64,000 bases of DNA from NCBI RefSeq assembly GCF_029960645.1, contig NZ_JASBQY010000009.1:1-64000 (forward strand). The letters are read 5' to 3'. This DNA comes from Arthrobacter sp. AL12 (GTDB taxonomy: Bacteria; Actinomycetota; Actinomycetes; Actinomycetales; Micrococcaceae). The notes under the pieces were generated by a model. That model was not told the DNA's origin, searched no databases, and saw only the letters and a list, made by a program, of their open reading frames with translations. Position numbers and translations under genes: made by a program. Of the stretch, positions 53,233 through 61,749 are shown one piece after another. How positions within the stretch are numbered: position 1 is the stretch's first letter; each line of letters starts with the position of its first letter.

Positions 53233-53300
53233 ATCAGATGTCAGACATCTGATGGAAGAACGTAAATATGAGCATAAGAGAGTGACGTGGATTACGTCAA
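53233..53300 (-). promoter_or_regulatory. Promoter and palindromic operator of the second SDR/MFS module
   Basis: On the minus strand TTGACG (53295-53300), an 18-base spacer and TATGCT (53271-53276) form a good sigma70-type promoter. Downstream of the expected start is a palindrome with arms ATCAGATGTC (53233-53242) and GACATCTGAT (53244-53253) around one central base; its core GT-CAG-AC fits GntR/FadR sites. The GntR gene directly upstream (54035-53328) is the likely binder. Confidence 0.7.
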
Positions 53301-53327
53301 GCCCCGGCTGTGGGTGCGTCCTTACCC

Positions 53328-54035
53328 TCAGGACGCGGGGTTGTGCACGTAGCGTTCGTAGTCCCGGTACGTCTGGTCCATGTGTTCGTCCATGCTGCGG
53401 CGTGCCAGCTCGGCGTCGCCGCTGAGAATGCTGTCCATGACCTTCTGATGGAACTCGATCGCGTGCACCTGGATCTCCTCGACGGCTGACGTCTCGCGCC
53501 GCTTCACGTAAAGGAGTTGCCCCAGCTGGGCGAACAGCGCCCGGATAAAAGGATTGCCCGAGGCCTTCAGCACCGCATCGTGGAATCCGATGTCCGCCGC
53601 CACAAATGCCTCCAGGTCGCCGGAATCATGGAAGCGCTTCATGTCCGCGATGCACTTGCGCATCTGAGCGGCATGTTCGGCAGTATGGCGTTTGGCCGCC
53701 AGCGCGGCGGCCCCGGTTTCCACCATGCGGCGCATCTCTATCAGTCCGACGGCCACCTGCTCCGCCCCGCTGTCGTGCGAGGCGGCCTTGAAGATCGCAT
53801 CCAGCCCGGTCCAGTTGTCGGACGGATTGACGAAGGTTCCCCGCCCGGCTTTCACGTACAGGATGTTCTGCGCCCGCAGCGCCTTCAGTGCTTCGCGCAC
53901 GGTGAGGCGGCTGACATCGTAGGCCTTGGCGATGTCGGCTTCGGGCGGAATGGCCTCGTGGGGCTGCAGCTTGCCGTCAAGGATGTCGGCCAGCAGGCCG
54001 TCGACGAGGTCGTCAACGAGTGTCCTGCGGCCCAT
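53328..54035 (-). CDS. GntR/FadR-type (FCD) regulator of the second module
   Basis: The 235-residue protein has a winged helix (LVDGLLADILDGKLQPHEAIP, AYDVSRLTVREALKALRAQNI, VKAGRGTFV) and an FCD domain with metal-type residues (FVAADIGFHDAVLKASGN, HAIEFHQKVMDSILSGDAE). It belongs to a different branch from the GntR at 20499-21209, and the operators differ, so the two modules are regulated separately. ATG 54035 with GGTGGG upstream is preferred to the GTG four codons earlier. It lies 194 bases upstream of the MFS/SDR operon in the same direction. Confidence 0.87.
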   Translation of the reverse strand: MGRRTLVDDLVDGLLADILDGKLQPHEAIPPEADIAKAYDVSRLTVREALKALRAQNILYVKAGRGTFVNPSDNWTGLDAIFKAASHDSGAEQVAVGLIEMRRMVETGAAALAAKRHTAEHAAQMRKCIADMKRFHDSGDLEAFVAADIGFHDAVLKASGNPFIRALFAQLGQLLYVKRRETSAVEEIQVHAIEFHQKVMDSILSGDAELARRSMDEHMDQTYRDYERYVHNPAS

Positions 54036-54152
54036 CGCGGTTCCCACCTTCAGTTTTCCCTTTTGCTCCCGGTGCCATCCACCTTACCGAAGCGGCCGGA
54101 CACGTCGGGACCAGCACGGGGCGGCGCGGTTCGTATCCGCGCCGCCCTGGCG

Positions 54153-54638
54153 TCAGGAAACCCCGGCGTTTCCGGCTTCGCGCTGCCCGGAGGTCATGTA
54201 GGCGTCCAGCTTGGCGAGGGTCTGCTCGATGTTGGCCGGGTGGCGGCGGACGTAACCGGCCAGGCGCAGCAGGAGCCTGGCGCGTACTTCCCGCGCGTCC
54301 CACTGTTCGATGACGAGGGTGCCCGGGTTGCCGGCGGCGTCGGCCGCCGGCTCCAGCAGGTAGCGCCAGACGTGGCCGCCGAAGTGCCGCCACGCGATCC
54401 GCCGGCCCTCCTCGAACTCGCAGACCGTATTGAGGATCTTGTAATCCAGTTTGATGTTCATTTCCATGCCGAACTTCGCACCAAGGGCGAGCCTTTCGGG
54501 GCCGCGCGGCTGGGCACCTTTAACGGTGTCGGAGCCGTCGATAACGCTGTGCAGGGCGGGGTTGGCGAGTACGTCGAAGATGGCTTCCGGAGCGGCCGCG
54601 ATGAAGCGGCTGCGGGACACGAGGTATCTGTTGGTCAT
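54153..54638 (-). CDS. SRPBCC-superfamily (polyketide cyclase/dehydrase-like) protein
   Basis: The 161-residue protein follows the START/SRPBCC pattern: SRSRFIAAAPEAIFDVLANPALHSVIDGSDTV at the start, then strands through MNIKLDYKILNTVCEFEEGRRIAWRHFGGHVWRYL-type sequence and a long C-terminal helix (GYVRRHPANIEQTLAKLDAYM). These proteins bind hydrophobic ligands in a deep cavity; no specific ligand can be named. ATG 54638; it is divergent from the amidotransferase gene. Confidence 0.8.
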   Translation of the reverse strand: MTNRYLVSRSRFIAAAPEAIFDVLANPALHSVIDGSDTVKGAQPRGPERLALGAKFGMEMNIKLDYKILNTVCEFEEGRRIAWRHFGGHVWRYLLEPAADAAGNPGTLVIEQWDAREVRARLLLRLAGYVRRHPANIEQTLAKLDAYMTSGQREAGNAGVS

Positions 54639-54691
54639 CCGGCAATCCTAGACCTGCGTTGCGGCACATAAGTTGTGTTGCAGAATAGACC

Positions 54692-55540
54692 ATGCAGATT
54701 CCGCCCCTTGCCCGCAGCATCCGGCCCCGCATCGGCATTCCCGTCCGGCTCAGCAGCTCCACGGACCCGGATCCGCGGGTGACTGAGGCCAATGCGCTCT
54801 TCGATTACATCGTGGAATTGGTGCGCGACGGCGGCGGCGAGCCGGTGCTGCTCACGGCGCCCGGGGAGCCGCTTGAGGCGCTCGACGGCGTCGTCCTTCC
54901 GGGCGGCGGCGACCTGGACCCCCGGCTCTACGGTGAGGAACCCGGCGCCGCCTGCTATGACGTCAGCCACGCCCAGGACGAACTGGATCTGGCCATTGCG
55001 CGGCGGTCGATCGACGCCGGGCTGCCCGTGTTCGGCGTCTGCCGCGGGCACCAGCTGCTCAATGTGCTCTATGGCGGAACGCTGATCCAGGACATGGATC
55101 CGGGGACCGTAGCGCACCGGGAACCCAACCCCGCGCACGGGGCCGGACCGTGGGCCTGGCATGAGGTCCAGGTCCAGGGCTGGAGCAAGGTTTCCTCCCT
55201 GTACGGCGGCGGATTCGGCCGCACCGTCGACGGCGGCAATGGCGACTGGGGCCCCGGAAACGGCAGCACCGTCGGCGACGCCGGCACTCCGGACCGCGGC
55301 GCCTCCCACGCCGTCGCGGTCAAGATCGCCTCCGGCCACCACCAGGCCGTGGCCCGGGTAGCCGACGGGCTCGTGGTCACAGCCGTTGCCGAGGACGGAA
55401 CGGTGGAGGCGCTCGAGGACCCGCAGCGCTGGGTGGCGTCCGTGCAGTGGCACCCCGAGGCGCTGGAACTCCCGGCCGAAGAGCGGCTGGCCCCGTTCCG
55501 CGCCTTTGTTGAGGTGTGTCGCAGATCTCCCCTGGCCTAA
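54692..55540 (+). CDS. Gamma-glutamyl-gamma-aminobutyrate hydrolase (class I glutamine amidotransferase fold)
   Basis: The 282-residue enzyme has the class I amidotransferase triad: Cys117 in FGVCRGHQLLNV, and His254 and Glu256 in WHPEAL. GGGDLDPRLYGEEPG and the HxxY-rich insert are typical of the PuuD branch, which removes glutamate from gamma-glutamyl-GABA in putrescine breakdown. Here there is an extra Gly/Asn-rich loop (about 170-205) before the His. No other put/puu gene is nearby, so the substrate is not certain. The ATG at 54692 begins PPLARSIRPRIGIPVR, with a weak ribosome site. Confidence 0.83.
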   Translation: MQIPPLARSIRPRIGIPVRLSSSTDPDPRVTEANALFDYIVELVRDGGGEPVLLTAPGEPLEALDGVVLPGGGDLDPRLYGEEPGAACYDVSHAQDELDLAIARRSIDAGLPVFGVCRGHQLLNVLYGGTLIQDMDPGTVAHREPNPAHGAGPWAWHEVQVQGWSKVSSLYGGGFGRTVDGGNGDWGPGNGSTVGDAGTPDRGASHAVAVKIASGHHQAVARVADGLVVTAVAEDGTVEALEDPQRWVASVQWHPEALELPAEERLAPFRAFVEVCRRSPLA

Positions 55541-55656
55541 AACGCCCTGTTACCATGGACTTAGGCAGTATGTCCTATCAAACGAAAATAGGCTGAAGAA
55601 CGTGACCGGCTGCCCGACCTGGGCCCGGGTCCGGGGCACAAGGGAGCGCTTCAACA

Positions 55657-56412
55657 GTGGCTATTCAAAAAGTGGCGAATCAACTTAATCTCAACGTCGA
55701 CCGGTCCTCGCCCGTACCGCTCTACCACCAGGTGGTCCAGGGCATCGAGGCCGCGATCCACAGCGGGATCCTGCCGCCGGGCAGCCGGCTCGACAACGAG
55801 ATCGACCTCGCCGCGCAACTGAACCTCTCCCGCCCCACCATGCGCAAGGCCATGGACGAGCTGGTCCGTTCGGGCCTGCTGGTGCGCAAGCGCGGCGTCG
55901 GTACCCAGGTGGTCTCCAGCCAGGTCCGGCGCCCCCTCGAACTCTCCAGCCTCTTCGACGACCTCAGCAACAACGGGAGCAAGCCCACCACGGAGGTGCT
56001 GAGCTTCTCCCACGATGAGGCCGATGCCGCCACCCGCACCGCACTCCAGATTCCCGCCGGCTCAAAGGTCTACCACTTCACCCGGCTCCGGAAGGTCGGC
56101 GGAAAACCGCTGGCGCTGATGGAAAACTGGGTGCGCGATGACATCACCGCCATCGACGAGGCGCTCCTGGGCTCCCAGGGCCTCTACGCGATCCTCCGCA
56201 ACGGCGGCGTCAACTTCCGCCTCGCCTCACAGCGGATCGGCGCCATGATCGCCAACGACTACCAGGCGGCCATGCTGGAAACCACCCCGGGCTCGGCTCT
56301 GCTCACCATGGAGCGCACCGCCGTTGACGACACCGGCCGCCACGTGGAGACCGGCCACCATGTCTACCGCGCGGATTCCTACAGCTTCGAAATGACGCTC
56401 GTCCAACGCTAG
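55657..56412 (+). CDS. GntR/HutC-type regulator, probable IolR
   Basis: A 251-residue protein: winged helix at about 15-85 (PLYHQVVQGIEAAIHSGILPPG, LNLSRPTMRKAMDELVRSGLL) and a UTRA sensor domain at about 100-245. Arthrobacter and Corynebacterium inositol regulators (IolR) are of this type, and iolB follows 65 bases downstream in the same direction, so I propose it controls inositol catabolism. The start is GTG 55657 (VAIQKVANQ), about ten bases after GGGAG. The ligand is unknown. Confidence 0.8.
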   Translation: MAIQKVANQLNLNVDRSSPVPLYHQVVQGIEAAIHSGILPPGSRLDNEIDLAAQLNLSRPTMRKAMDELVRSGLLVRKRGVGTQVVSSQVRRPLELSSLFDDLSNNGSKPTTEVLSFSHDEADAATRTALQIPAGSKVYHFTRLRKVGGKPLALMENWVRDDITAIDEALLGSQGLYAILRNGGVNFRLASQRIGAMIANDYQAAMLETTPGSALLTMERTAVDDTGRHVETGHHVYRADSYSFEMTLVQR

Positions 56413-56477
56413 GTGCGGCCTCCACGCCCGTCAGCATCCGCGCCTCCCTCCGGCGCGACAACGAAAAGGCAGAACTC

Positions 56478-57374
56478 ATGGCCAACTGGGTCTATCCGCT
56501 CGGCACCGCCGCCCAAGGCACCTGGGACGTCTCCCTGGGCACCTCCGATTCCACGCTGGCGGTGAACGGCTGGGCGCACACCGGGCTGAAGGTCGCCACC
56601 CTGGCGGCCGCGGCCGCCGTCGAGCTTTCCGCCGCGGGCGAGGAACGCATCGTGATCCCCCTCAACGGGGCCTTTGCGGTGTCCGTCGACGGCGAGGACT
56701 ACCGGCTGGCCGGCCGGGAGAGCGTGTTCAGCGGCCCCAGCGATGTTCTCTACACGGGGACCGGCAAGGCCGTGACGATCAGTTCGGCCAACGGCGGACG
56801 GGTCGCCGTGGCCACTGCCCCGGCGAAGGCCTCCCATCCCACGCGCCTCATCACGGCCGCGGAGACTCCGGTGGAACTGCGCGGGGCCGGCAACTGCTCC
56901 CGGCAGGTCCACAATTTCGGCACCCCCGCCGCTCTGGAGGCCGACCGTTTCATTGTCTGCGAGGTCCTCACGCCGGCCGGCAACTGGTCCTCCTATCCCC
57001 CGCACAAGCATGACGAGGAGAAGGACGGCGAAACCAGCCTCGAGGAGATCTACTACTTTGAAACCCGGGTGACGCCCGGCGCTCCCGCACGGCCGGGGCC
57101 GGACGACGCGATCGGCTACCAGCGTGTGTACGCCTCGGACGAGCGGCCCATCGATGTCGCGGCGGAGGTGCGGACCGGCGACGTCGTCCTGGTGCCCTAC
57201 GGCTGGCACGGCCCGGCGATGGCAGCCCCGGGCTACGACATGTACTACCTCAACGTGATGGCGGGACCCGGCCCGGTCCGCGACTGGCTCATCAGCGACG
57301 ACCCGCACCACGGCTGGATCCGCCAGACCTGGGAAGGCCAGGACCTGGACCCAAGGCTGCCCTTCGACGCCTGA
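56478..57374 (+). CDS. iolB: 5-deoxy-glucuronate isomerase IolB
   Basis: The 298-residue cupin protein has IolB features: SRQVHNFGTPAALEADRFIV, the metal motif YPPHKHDEEKDGETSLEEIYYF and PYGWHGPAMAAPGYDMYYLNVMAGP near the C-terminus with the second metal ligands. IolB converts 5-deoxy-glucuronate to 5-dehydro-2-deoxy-gluconate in myo-inositol breakdown. ATG 56478 has AAAAGGCAGAACTC upstream. The rest of the pathway (IolC, IolD, IolE, IolA) is not in this window, so it lies elsewhere, or the gene is a remnant of a dispersed set. Confidence 0.92.
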   Translation: MANWVYPLGTAAQGTWDVSLGTSDSTLAVNGWAHTGLKVATLAAAAAVELSAAGEERIVIPLNGAFAVSVDGEDYRLAGRESVFSGPSDVLYTGTGKAVTISSANGGRVAVATAPAKASHPTRLITAAETPVELRGAGNCSRQVHNFGTPAALEADRFIVCEVLTPAGNWSSYPPHKHDEEKDGETSLEEIYYFETRVTPGAPARPGPDDAIGYQRVYASDERPIDVAAEVRTGDVVLVPYGWHGPAMAAPGYDMYYLNVMAGPGPVRDWLISDDPHHGWIRQTWEGQDLDPRLPFDA

Positions 57375-57393
57375 CGGCACCGCGCAGCCCCTT

Positions 57394-58428
57394 TCAGCCG
57401 GCCTCGGCCTGGACCACGCGGACCGGCACGCCGGTCGCGAGGGATTCCTGGGCGGCATCGGCCACGCGGGAGGCGGCCACGGCATCCTCCGGCGAGCAGG
57501 GGTTGTCCCGGCGCCCCAGGATCAGCTCCACAAAGGCAGCCATCTCGGCGCGGTAGGCCGTCTCGAACCGCTCGGCGAAGGTCCGGTGCGGCTCCCCGGC
57601 CGGGAACGAGACCCCGGCTTCGGCCGAGGCCAGGGCCGCTTTGTCGTCCAGGCCGACCATAAGCGAGCTCCGCGAGCCCTGGATTTCCAGCCGCACATCG
57701 TGGCCCGCCCCGTTGTACCGTGTGGCCGAGACGGTTCCCAGGGTGCCGTCGTCGAAGGTAACCAGCGCGAGGGCGGTGTCCACGTCGCCGGCATCCCCGA
57801 TGGCCGGGTCCCCGTTGTTGGACCCCCGGGCGTAGACCTCGACGATTTCCCGGCCGGTGAGCCAGCGCAGGATGTCGAAGTCGTGGACCGAACAGTCCCG
57901 GAACAGCCCGCCGGAACTGGCCAGAAACTCGACCGGCGGCGGCGCCATGTCGCAGGTGACGGCGCGCAGCGAGTGGATCCAGCCCAGTTCCCCGGCCTGG
58001 TAGGCACGCCGGGCCTCCTGGTAGCCGGCGTCGAAACGGCGCTGTTGGCCGATCTGGACGACGCCGTTCCGGTCCCGGATGTAGTCCAGCAAGGGCAGGG
58101 CATCCGCCACGTTCAGGGCGACGGGTTTCTCGCAGAACACCGCGATGCCGGCGTCCACCCCGGCCTTGATCAGCTCCGGGTGGGTCCCGGTTCCGGTGGC
58201 GATGACGAGTCCGTCCAGCCCGGACGCGAGGAGCGCCTCCACCGAGGGCAGGAATTCGGCACCGAGCCCCGCGGCGATGCCCAGGGCGTGGTCCTCGGCG
58301 ATGTCCGTGAGCCGGAGTCGGACGTTGAGGCCCTGGGGGTTGAGGACGCCGTTGAGCCCGGCGATGTTGTTGGCGTGCATGACGCCGATCCGCCCCACCC
58401 CGACCAGTCCGAGAATCACGTCTTTCAT
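57394..58428 (-). CDS. Gfo/Idh/MocA dehydrogenase, probable inositol 2-dehydrogenase
   Basis: A 344-residue NAD(P)-linked sugar dehydrogenase: Rossmann motif GLVGVGRIGVMHANNIAG, catalytic motif CEKPVAL, and FRDCSVHDFDILRWLTG with the conserved Asp-x-x-x-His-type residues. Family members oxidise inositol, scyllo-inositol or related sugars. It is convergent with iolB (19 bases between stops) and downstream of the sugar ABC transporter, so an inositol role is the natural reading. ATG 58428. The upstream longer reading is not supported by homology. Confidence 0.85.
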   Translation of the reverse strand: MKDVILGLVGVGRIGVMHANNIAGLNGVLNPQGLNVRLRLTDIAEDHALGIAAGLGAEFLPSVEALLASGLDGLVIATGTGTHPELIKAGVDAGIAVFCEKPVALNVADALPLLDYIRDRNGVVQIGQQRRFDAGYQEARRAYQAGELGWIHSLRAVTCDMAPPPVEFLASSGGLFRDCSVHDFDILRWLTGREIVEVYARGSNNGDPAIGDAGDVDTALALVTFDDGTLGTVSATRYNGAGHDVRLEIQGSRSSLMVGLDDKAALASAEAGVSFPAGEPHRTFAERFETAYRAEMAAFVELILGRRDNPCSPEDAVAASRVADAAQESLATGVPVRVVQAEAG

Positions 58429-58469
58429 ATTTCCACTTTCGTGTGCTCCGCAAATGTCCTGACGACGAA

Positions 58470-58503
58470 GAGCAGGGCCGTGCCGGACGGGCGGGCCCTG
58501 CTC
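58470..58503 (-). terminator. Hairpin between the ABC ATPase and Idh genes
   Basis: GAGCAGGGCC (58470-58479) and GGCCCTGCTC (58494-58503) form a 10-bp perfect stem with a 14-base loop, 11 bases after the ATPase stop, followed by TTCGTCG on the minus strand. It would reduce read-through from the transporter operon into the dehydrogenase gene. Confidence 0.65.
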
Positions 58504-58513
58504 CCCCGGACTG

Positions 58514-59422
58514 CTAGTAGGTTTTGCCAGTGGTCTTGGCCACCTCGGCCACTTCACCGTGGACTTCCTTGACGATGTCGCTGTGGCTGCCGAGTTGTTC
58601 GAGTTCGTGGGCGAGTTCAGCGAGTTCAGCGCCGCCGGCCATCTGGGCGGTGAGTTCGTCGAGGGTGATGTCTCTTTTGTCGTAGTAGCCAATGGACTTG
58701 CCGCGTTTGAGCAGCAGGAACCGGTCGCCGACGGGGTAGGCGTGGTGCGGGTTGTGGGTGATGAAAATGACGCCGAGGCCGCGGTCACGGGCCTGCAGGA
58801 TGTAGCGCAGGACCACCCCGGACTGCTTCACCCCCAGGGCGGCGGTGGGTTCGTCCAGGATCAGGACTTTCGCGCCGAAGTGCACGGCCCGGGCGATCGC
58901 GACGCACTGGCGCTCACCGCCGGAGAGCTGGCCGATGGGCTGTTCGACGTCGCGCAGGTCGATGCCCATCGCGGCGAGTTCCTTGAGGGTGATCGCCTTC
59001 ATCTTCTCGACGTCCATGCTCTTGAACGGGCCAAAGCCGGAGGTCAGCTCGGAGCCGAGGAAGAAGTTCCGCCAGATCGGCATCAGCGGCACCACCGCAA
59101 GGTCCTGGTAGACGGTGGCGATGCCGGCGTCCAGGGCGTCGCGGGGGGAGGTGAATCTGCGTTCCTCGTCCAGGACCTTCAGGGTCCCGGCGTCGTGCTG
59201 GTGCAGGCCGGCGATGATCTTGATCAGCGTGGACTTGCCCGCGCCGTTGTCGCCCAGGACGCAGGTGACACGGCCATTGTCCACGGCCATCGTGACATCG
59301 GAGAGGGCGATGATGTTGCCGTAGTGCTTGGCGACCCCGTCGAGGGAGAGCAGGTGCACGGGGGTGAGGGGGACTTCTTCTTTCTGCAGCAGCGTTTGCT
59401 GGTCGATTTCTTTGGCGTTCAT
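58514..59422 (-). CDS. Sugar ABC transporter ATP-binding protein (single domain)
   Basis: The 302-residue ATPase has Walker [13 protein letters not shown], signature [11 protein letters not shown] and Walker [13 protein letters not shown]. It carries one nucleotide-binding domain instead of the usual fused pair of monosaccharide ATPases (RbsA type), so it must act as a homodimer. The C-terminal 40 residues are charged and probably disordered. It is 15 bases after the permease gene. Related single-domain ATPases serve FrcA-type systems for fructose or inositol. Confidence 0.9.
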   Translation of the reverse strand: MNAKEIDQQTLLQKEEVPLTPVHLLSLDGVAKHYGNIIALSDVTMAVDNGRVTCVLGDNGAGKSTLIKIIAGLHQHDAGTLKVLDEERRFTSPRDALDAGIATVYQDLAVVPLMPIWRNFFLGSELTSGFGPFKSMDVEKMKAITLKELAAMGIDLRDVEQPIGQLSGGERQCVAIARAVHFGAKVLILDEPTAALGVKQSGVVLRYILQARDRGLGVIFITHNPHHAYPVGDRFLLLKRGKSIGYYDKRDITLDELTAQMAGGAELAELAHELEQLGSHSDIVKEVHGEVAEVAKTTGKTY

Positions 59423-59437
59423 GGTTCTCCGGGCCCT

Positions 59438-60487
59438 TTACTTCAGTTCCGTGCGGCGCTTGACGATGAGGTTGACGATGGTGGCCAGCAGCAGCATCAG
59501 GCCCAGGAAGAACTTGAACCAGTCCGGGTTCCACTGCGCGTAGACGATGCCCTTGTTGGCCATGCCGAAGATAAACGCGCCGATCGCGCCGCCTATCGCC
59601 GAGCCGTAGCCGCCGGTGAGGAGGCAGCCGCCGATCACCGCGGCGATGATGTAAAGGAATTCGTTGCCCACGCCTTCACCGGACTGCACGGTGTCGAAGG
59701 CGAAGAGGTTGTGCATGCCCAGGATCCAGCCGCAGAAGCCCACGGCCATGAACAGGCCGATCTTGGTGGCCCTGACCGGGACACCCACGGCGCGGGCGGC
59801 GTTGGCGTCCCCGCCGACGGCGAAGATCCAGTTCCCCACCCGGGTCCGCATCAGCACCCAGGTCGCGACCGCGACGAGCGCGAACCAGTAGAACACGGTG
59901 ATTTTGACATCGACGCCGCCGATGGTCACCGAGGACGCGAACACCGCCCGGGCCGGGGCGAACCCCTCCATGTTGGAGATCGAGGGTGAGGACACGCCGC
60001 CGCCGATCAGCCGGGTCAGGCCCAGGTTCAGGCCGGTCAGCATAAGGAAGGTCGCCAGGGTCACGATGAAGGAAGGCAGCTTGGTCTTCATCAGGATCCA
60101 GCCGTTGATGAAGCCGATGGACAGAGACACCACCAGAGCAAGGCCGACGCCGACCCAGACGTTCGTGCTGAAGTACCAGCTGAACAGCGACGCCGTCAGC
60201 GCCGAGGTGATCACGGCGACACCGGTGGAGAGGTCGAACTCCCCGCCGATCATCAGTAAGGACACGCCTACCGCCATGATCCCGATCGTGGAGGAGCCAT
60301 AGAGGATGGTCGCCAGCGCATTGGGCTGGGTGAACGTCGGGGACACCAACGCGAAGAAAATGAAGAGGACGATCGCGCCCGCCAGGGCACCGACCTCGGG
60401 ACGTCCCAGCAGTTTCTGGAACGGACTGCGCTGGGCGACGCGCTCATCGGGCGCCGGCGACTTTGGCTTGGTCTGGGTAATGGTCAC
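59438..60487 (-). CDS. Sugar ABC transporter permease (RbsC/FrcC type)
   Basis: A 349-residue membrane protein with about ten hydrophobic segments and the BPD_transp_2 features GIMAVGVSLLMIGGEFDLSTG, KLPSFIVTLATFLMLTGL and GGDANAARAVGVPV (the coupling-helix EAA-like loop). It forms the membrane channel for the binding protein encoded 52 bases upstream. A GC-rich imperfect hairpin lies in that gap. ATG 60487 follows CAAGGAGAAC. Confidence 0.92.
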   Translation of the reverse strand: MTITQTKPKSPAPDERVAQRSPFQKLLGRPEVGALAGAIVLFIFFALVSPTFTQPNALATILYGSSTIGIMAVGVSLLMIGGEFDLSTGVAVITSALTASLFSWYFSTNVWVGVGLALVVSLSIGFINGWILMKTKLPSFIVTLATFLMLTGLNLGLTRLIGGGVSSPSISNMEGFAPARAVFASSVTIGGVDVKITVFYWFALVAVATWVLMRTRVGNWIFAVGGDANAARAVGVPVRATKIGLFMAVGFCGWILGMHNLFAFDTVQSGEGVGNEFLYIIAAVIGGCLLTGGYGSAIGGAIGAFIFGMANKGIVYAQWNPDWFKFFLGLMLLLATIVNLIVKRRTELK

Positions 60488-60539
60488 GATAGTTCTCCTT
60501 GCTGCCGGGCCGGCGTGAACCGCCCCGGCCAGCGGGCTG

Positions 60540-61535
60540 TTAGCGGATACCCTGCTGGGCGAAGGTCAGGACGTCGGCCGCATTGGACTTGTCGACGAGG
60601 CTCGGGCCGGTGAGGACCGACTGGCCGCCGCCGATGCTGAAGCCGCCGCGCTTGTTCTGCCACAGCGCGTCAACGGCGCCATAGCCCTGCAGCCACGGCT
60701 GCTGGTCCACCGTGAACAGAACTGCACCATCCACAATCTTCTGGGCGAGATCCGCGTTCAGGTCGAAACTTGCCACCTTGGCCGAGCTGCCCGCGTCAGT
60801 GACCGACTTGAGGAGAGTCAGTGTGATGGGAGCGCCGAGGCCGATGATGCCGTCGGCATCCTTGGAAGCCTGGAGCTTGGCAGTCGCGGTGGACTGGACC
60901 GAGGTCATGTCCTTGCCGTCAACGTAAAGGATCTCCGTTCCGGGCACCTTCGCCTTGACACCGGCGCACCGTGCTTCAAGTCCGACGTGCCCCTGCTCCT
61001 GAATCACGCAGATCGGGTGTTTGAAGTTCTCCGCCGCGAGCCGCGTGCCGACTGCCTCACCGGCGAGCTTTTCGTTCGAGCCGAAGTGGGTAAATGCTCC
61101 CAGCTGCGCCGAAACATCCTCGCCCGCGTTGAGGCTCACAATCGGGATGCCGGCGTCGGCGGCCTTCTTCAGGACATCCTTGAGGGCTTCGGGCTTGGCG
61201 AGCGTGACCGCGATGCCGTCGACCTTTTGGTCTATGGCCTGCTGGATGAGCTGAGCCTGACGCCCGGCTTCGGGGTCGGACGTGTAGAGGAGTTCAGCGT
61301 TGTCCTTCGCCGATGCCTCTTCGGCGCCCTTGCGAACAATGTCCCAGAAGGTATCACCTGCTGCGGCGTGCGTGATGAGAGCCACCTTGATCCGGTCGGT
61401 CGTGGCGACTTGGCCGCCGCCAGCCGCAATGCCTGCGTCTGCGGGCTTACCGCCGGTGCTTGAACATGCGCTCAGTGCCAGCATCGGCACAACCGCCGCC
61501 ACTAGGGCCGCCCTACGCCAGGAATATTTAGCCAT
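60540..61535 (-). CDS. Sugar ABC transporter substrate-binding lipoprotein
   Basis: The 331-residue protein has a lipoprotein signal peptide with lipobox MLALSAC (Cys24) and a type I periplasmic-binding fold (IKVALITHAAAGDTFWDIVRKGAEE, DGIAVTLAKPEALKDVLKKA, GIIGLGAPITLTLLKSV). It is the surface receptor of the transporter; by neighbourhood an inositol or related cyclitol or monosaccharide is the likely ligand. AGAGGAGATTCACG precedes ATG 61535. It is the first gene of the operon reading to 57394. Confidence 0.92.
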   Translation of the reverse strand: MAKYSWRRAALVAAVVPMLALSACSSTGGKPADAGIAAGGGQVATTDRIKVALITHAAAGDTFWDIVRKGAEEASAKDNAELLYTSDPEAGRQAQLIQQAIDQKVDGIAVTLAKPEALKDVLKKAADAGIPIVSLNAGEDVSAQLGAFTHFGSNEKLAGEAVGTRLAAENFKHPICVIQEQGHVGLEARCAGVKAKVPGTEILYVDGKDMTSVQSTATAKLQASKDADGIIGLGAPITLTLLKSVTDAGSSAKVASFDLNADLAQKIVDGAVLFTVDQQPWLQGYGAVDALWQNKRGGFSIGGGQSVLTGPSLVDKSNAADVLTFAQQGIR

Positions 61536-61749
61536 CGTGAATCTCCTCTGATTTCAGTTCCGGGCTGCTACCTTGCAGCCGCCGGAAATATTGCCTGCCT
61601 CGATCATGGTGATTTAGCTCACTCATGTCAGGGAGACTTCCTCCGGCCCCGAGCGCAAAGCCCTCCCTGTTCATCACCGAGCCGGCCACCCAGGCATGAG
61701 GCCAGATTCGTCCCCATAGCAACTTATCGGGACCGACGAAGTCAGCTCC

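Noticed and set aside
61536..61749. Gap between the binding-protein and TspO-like genes searched for RNA genes
   Set aside because: I see only the promoter-side leader and a short GC-rich stem (CGGGCTGC/GCAGCC); no tRNA or known small RNA shape.
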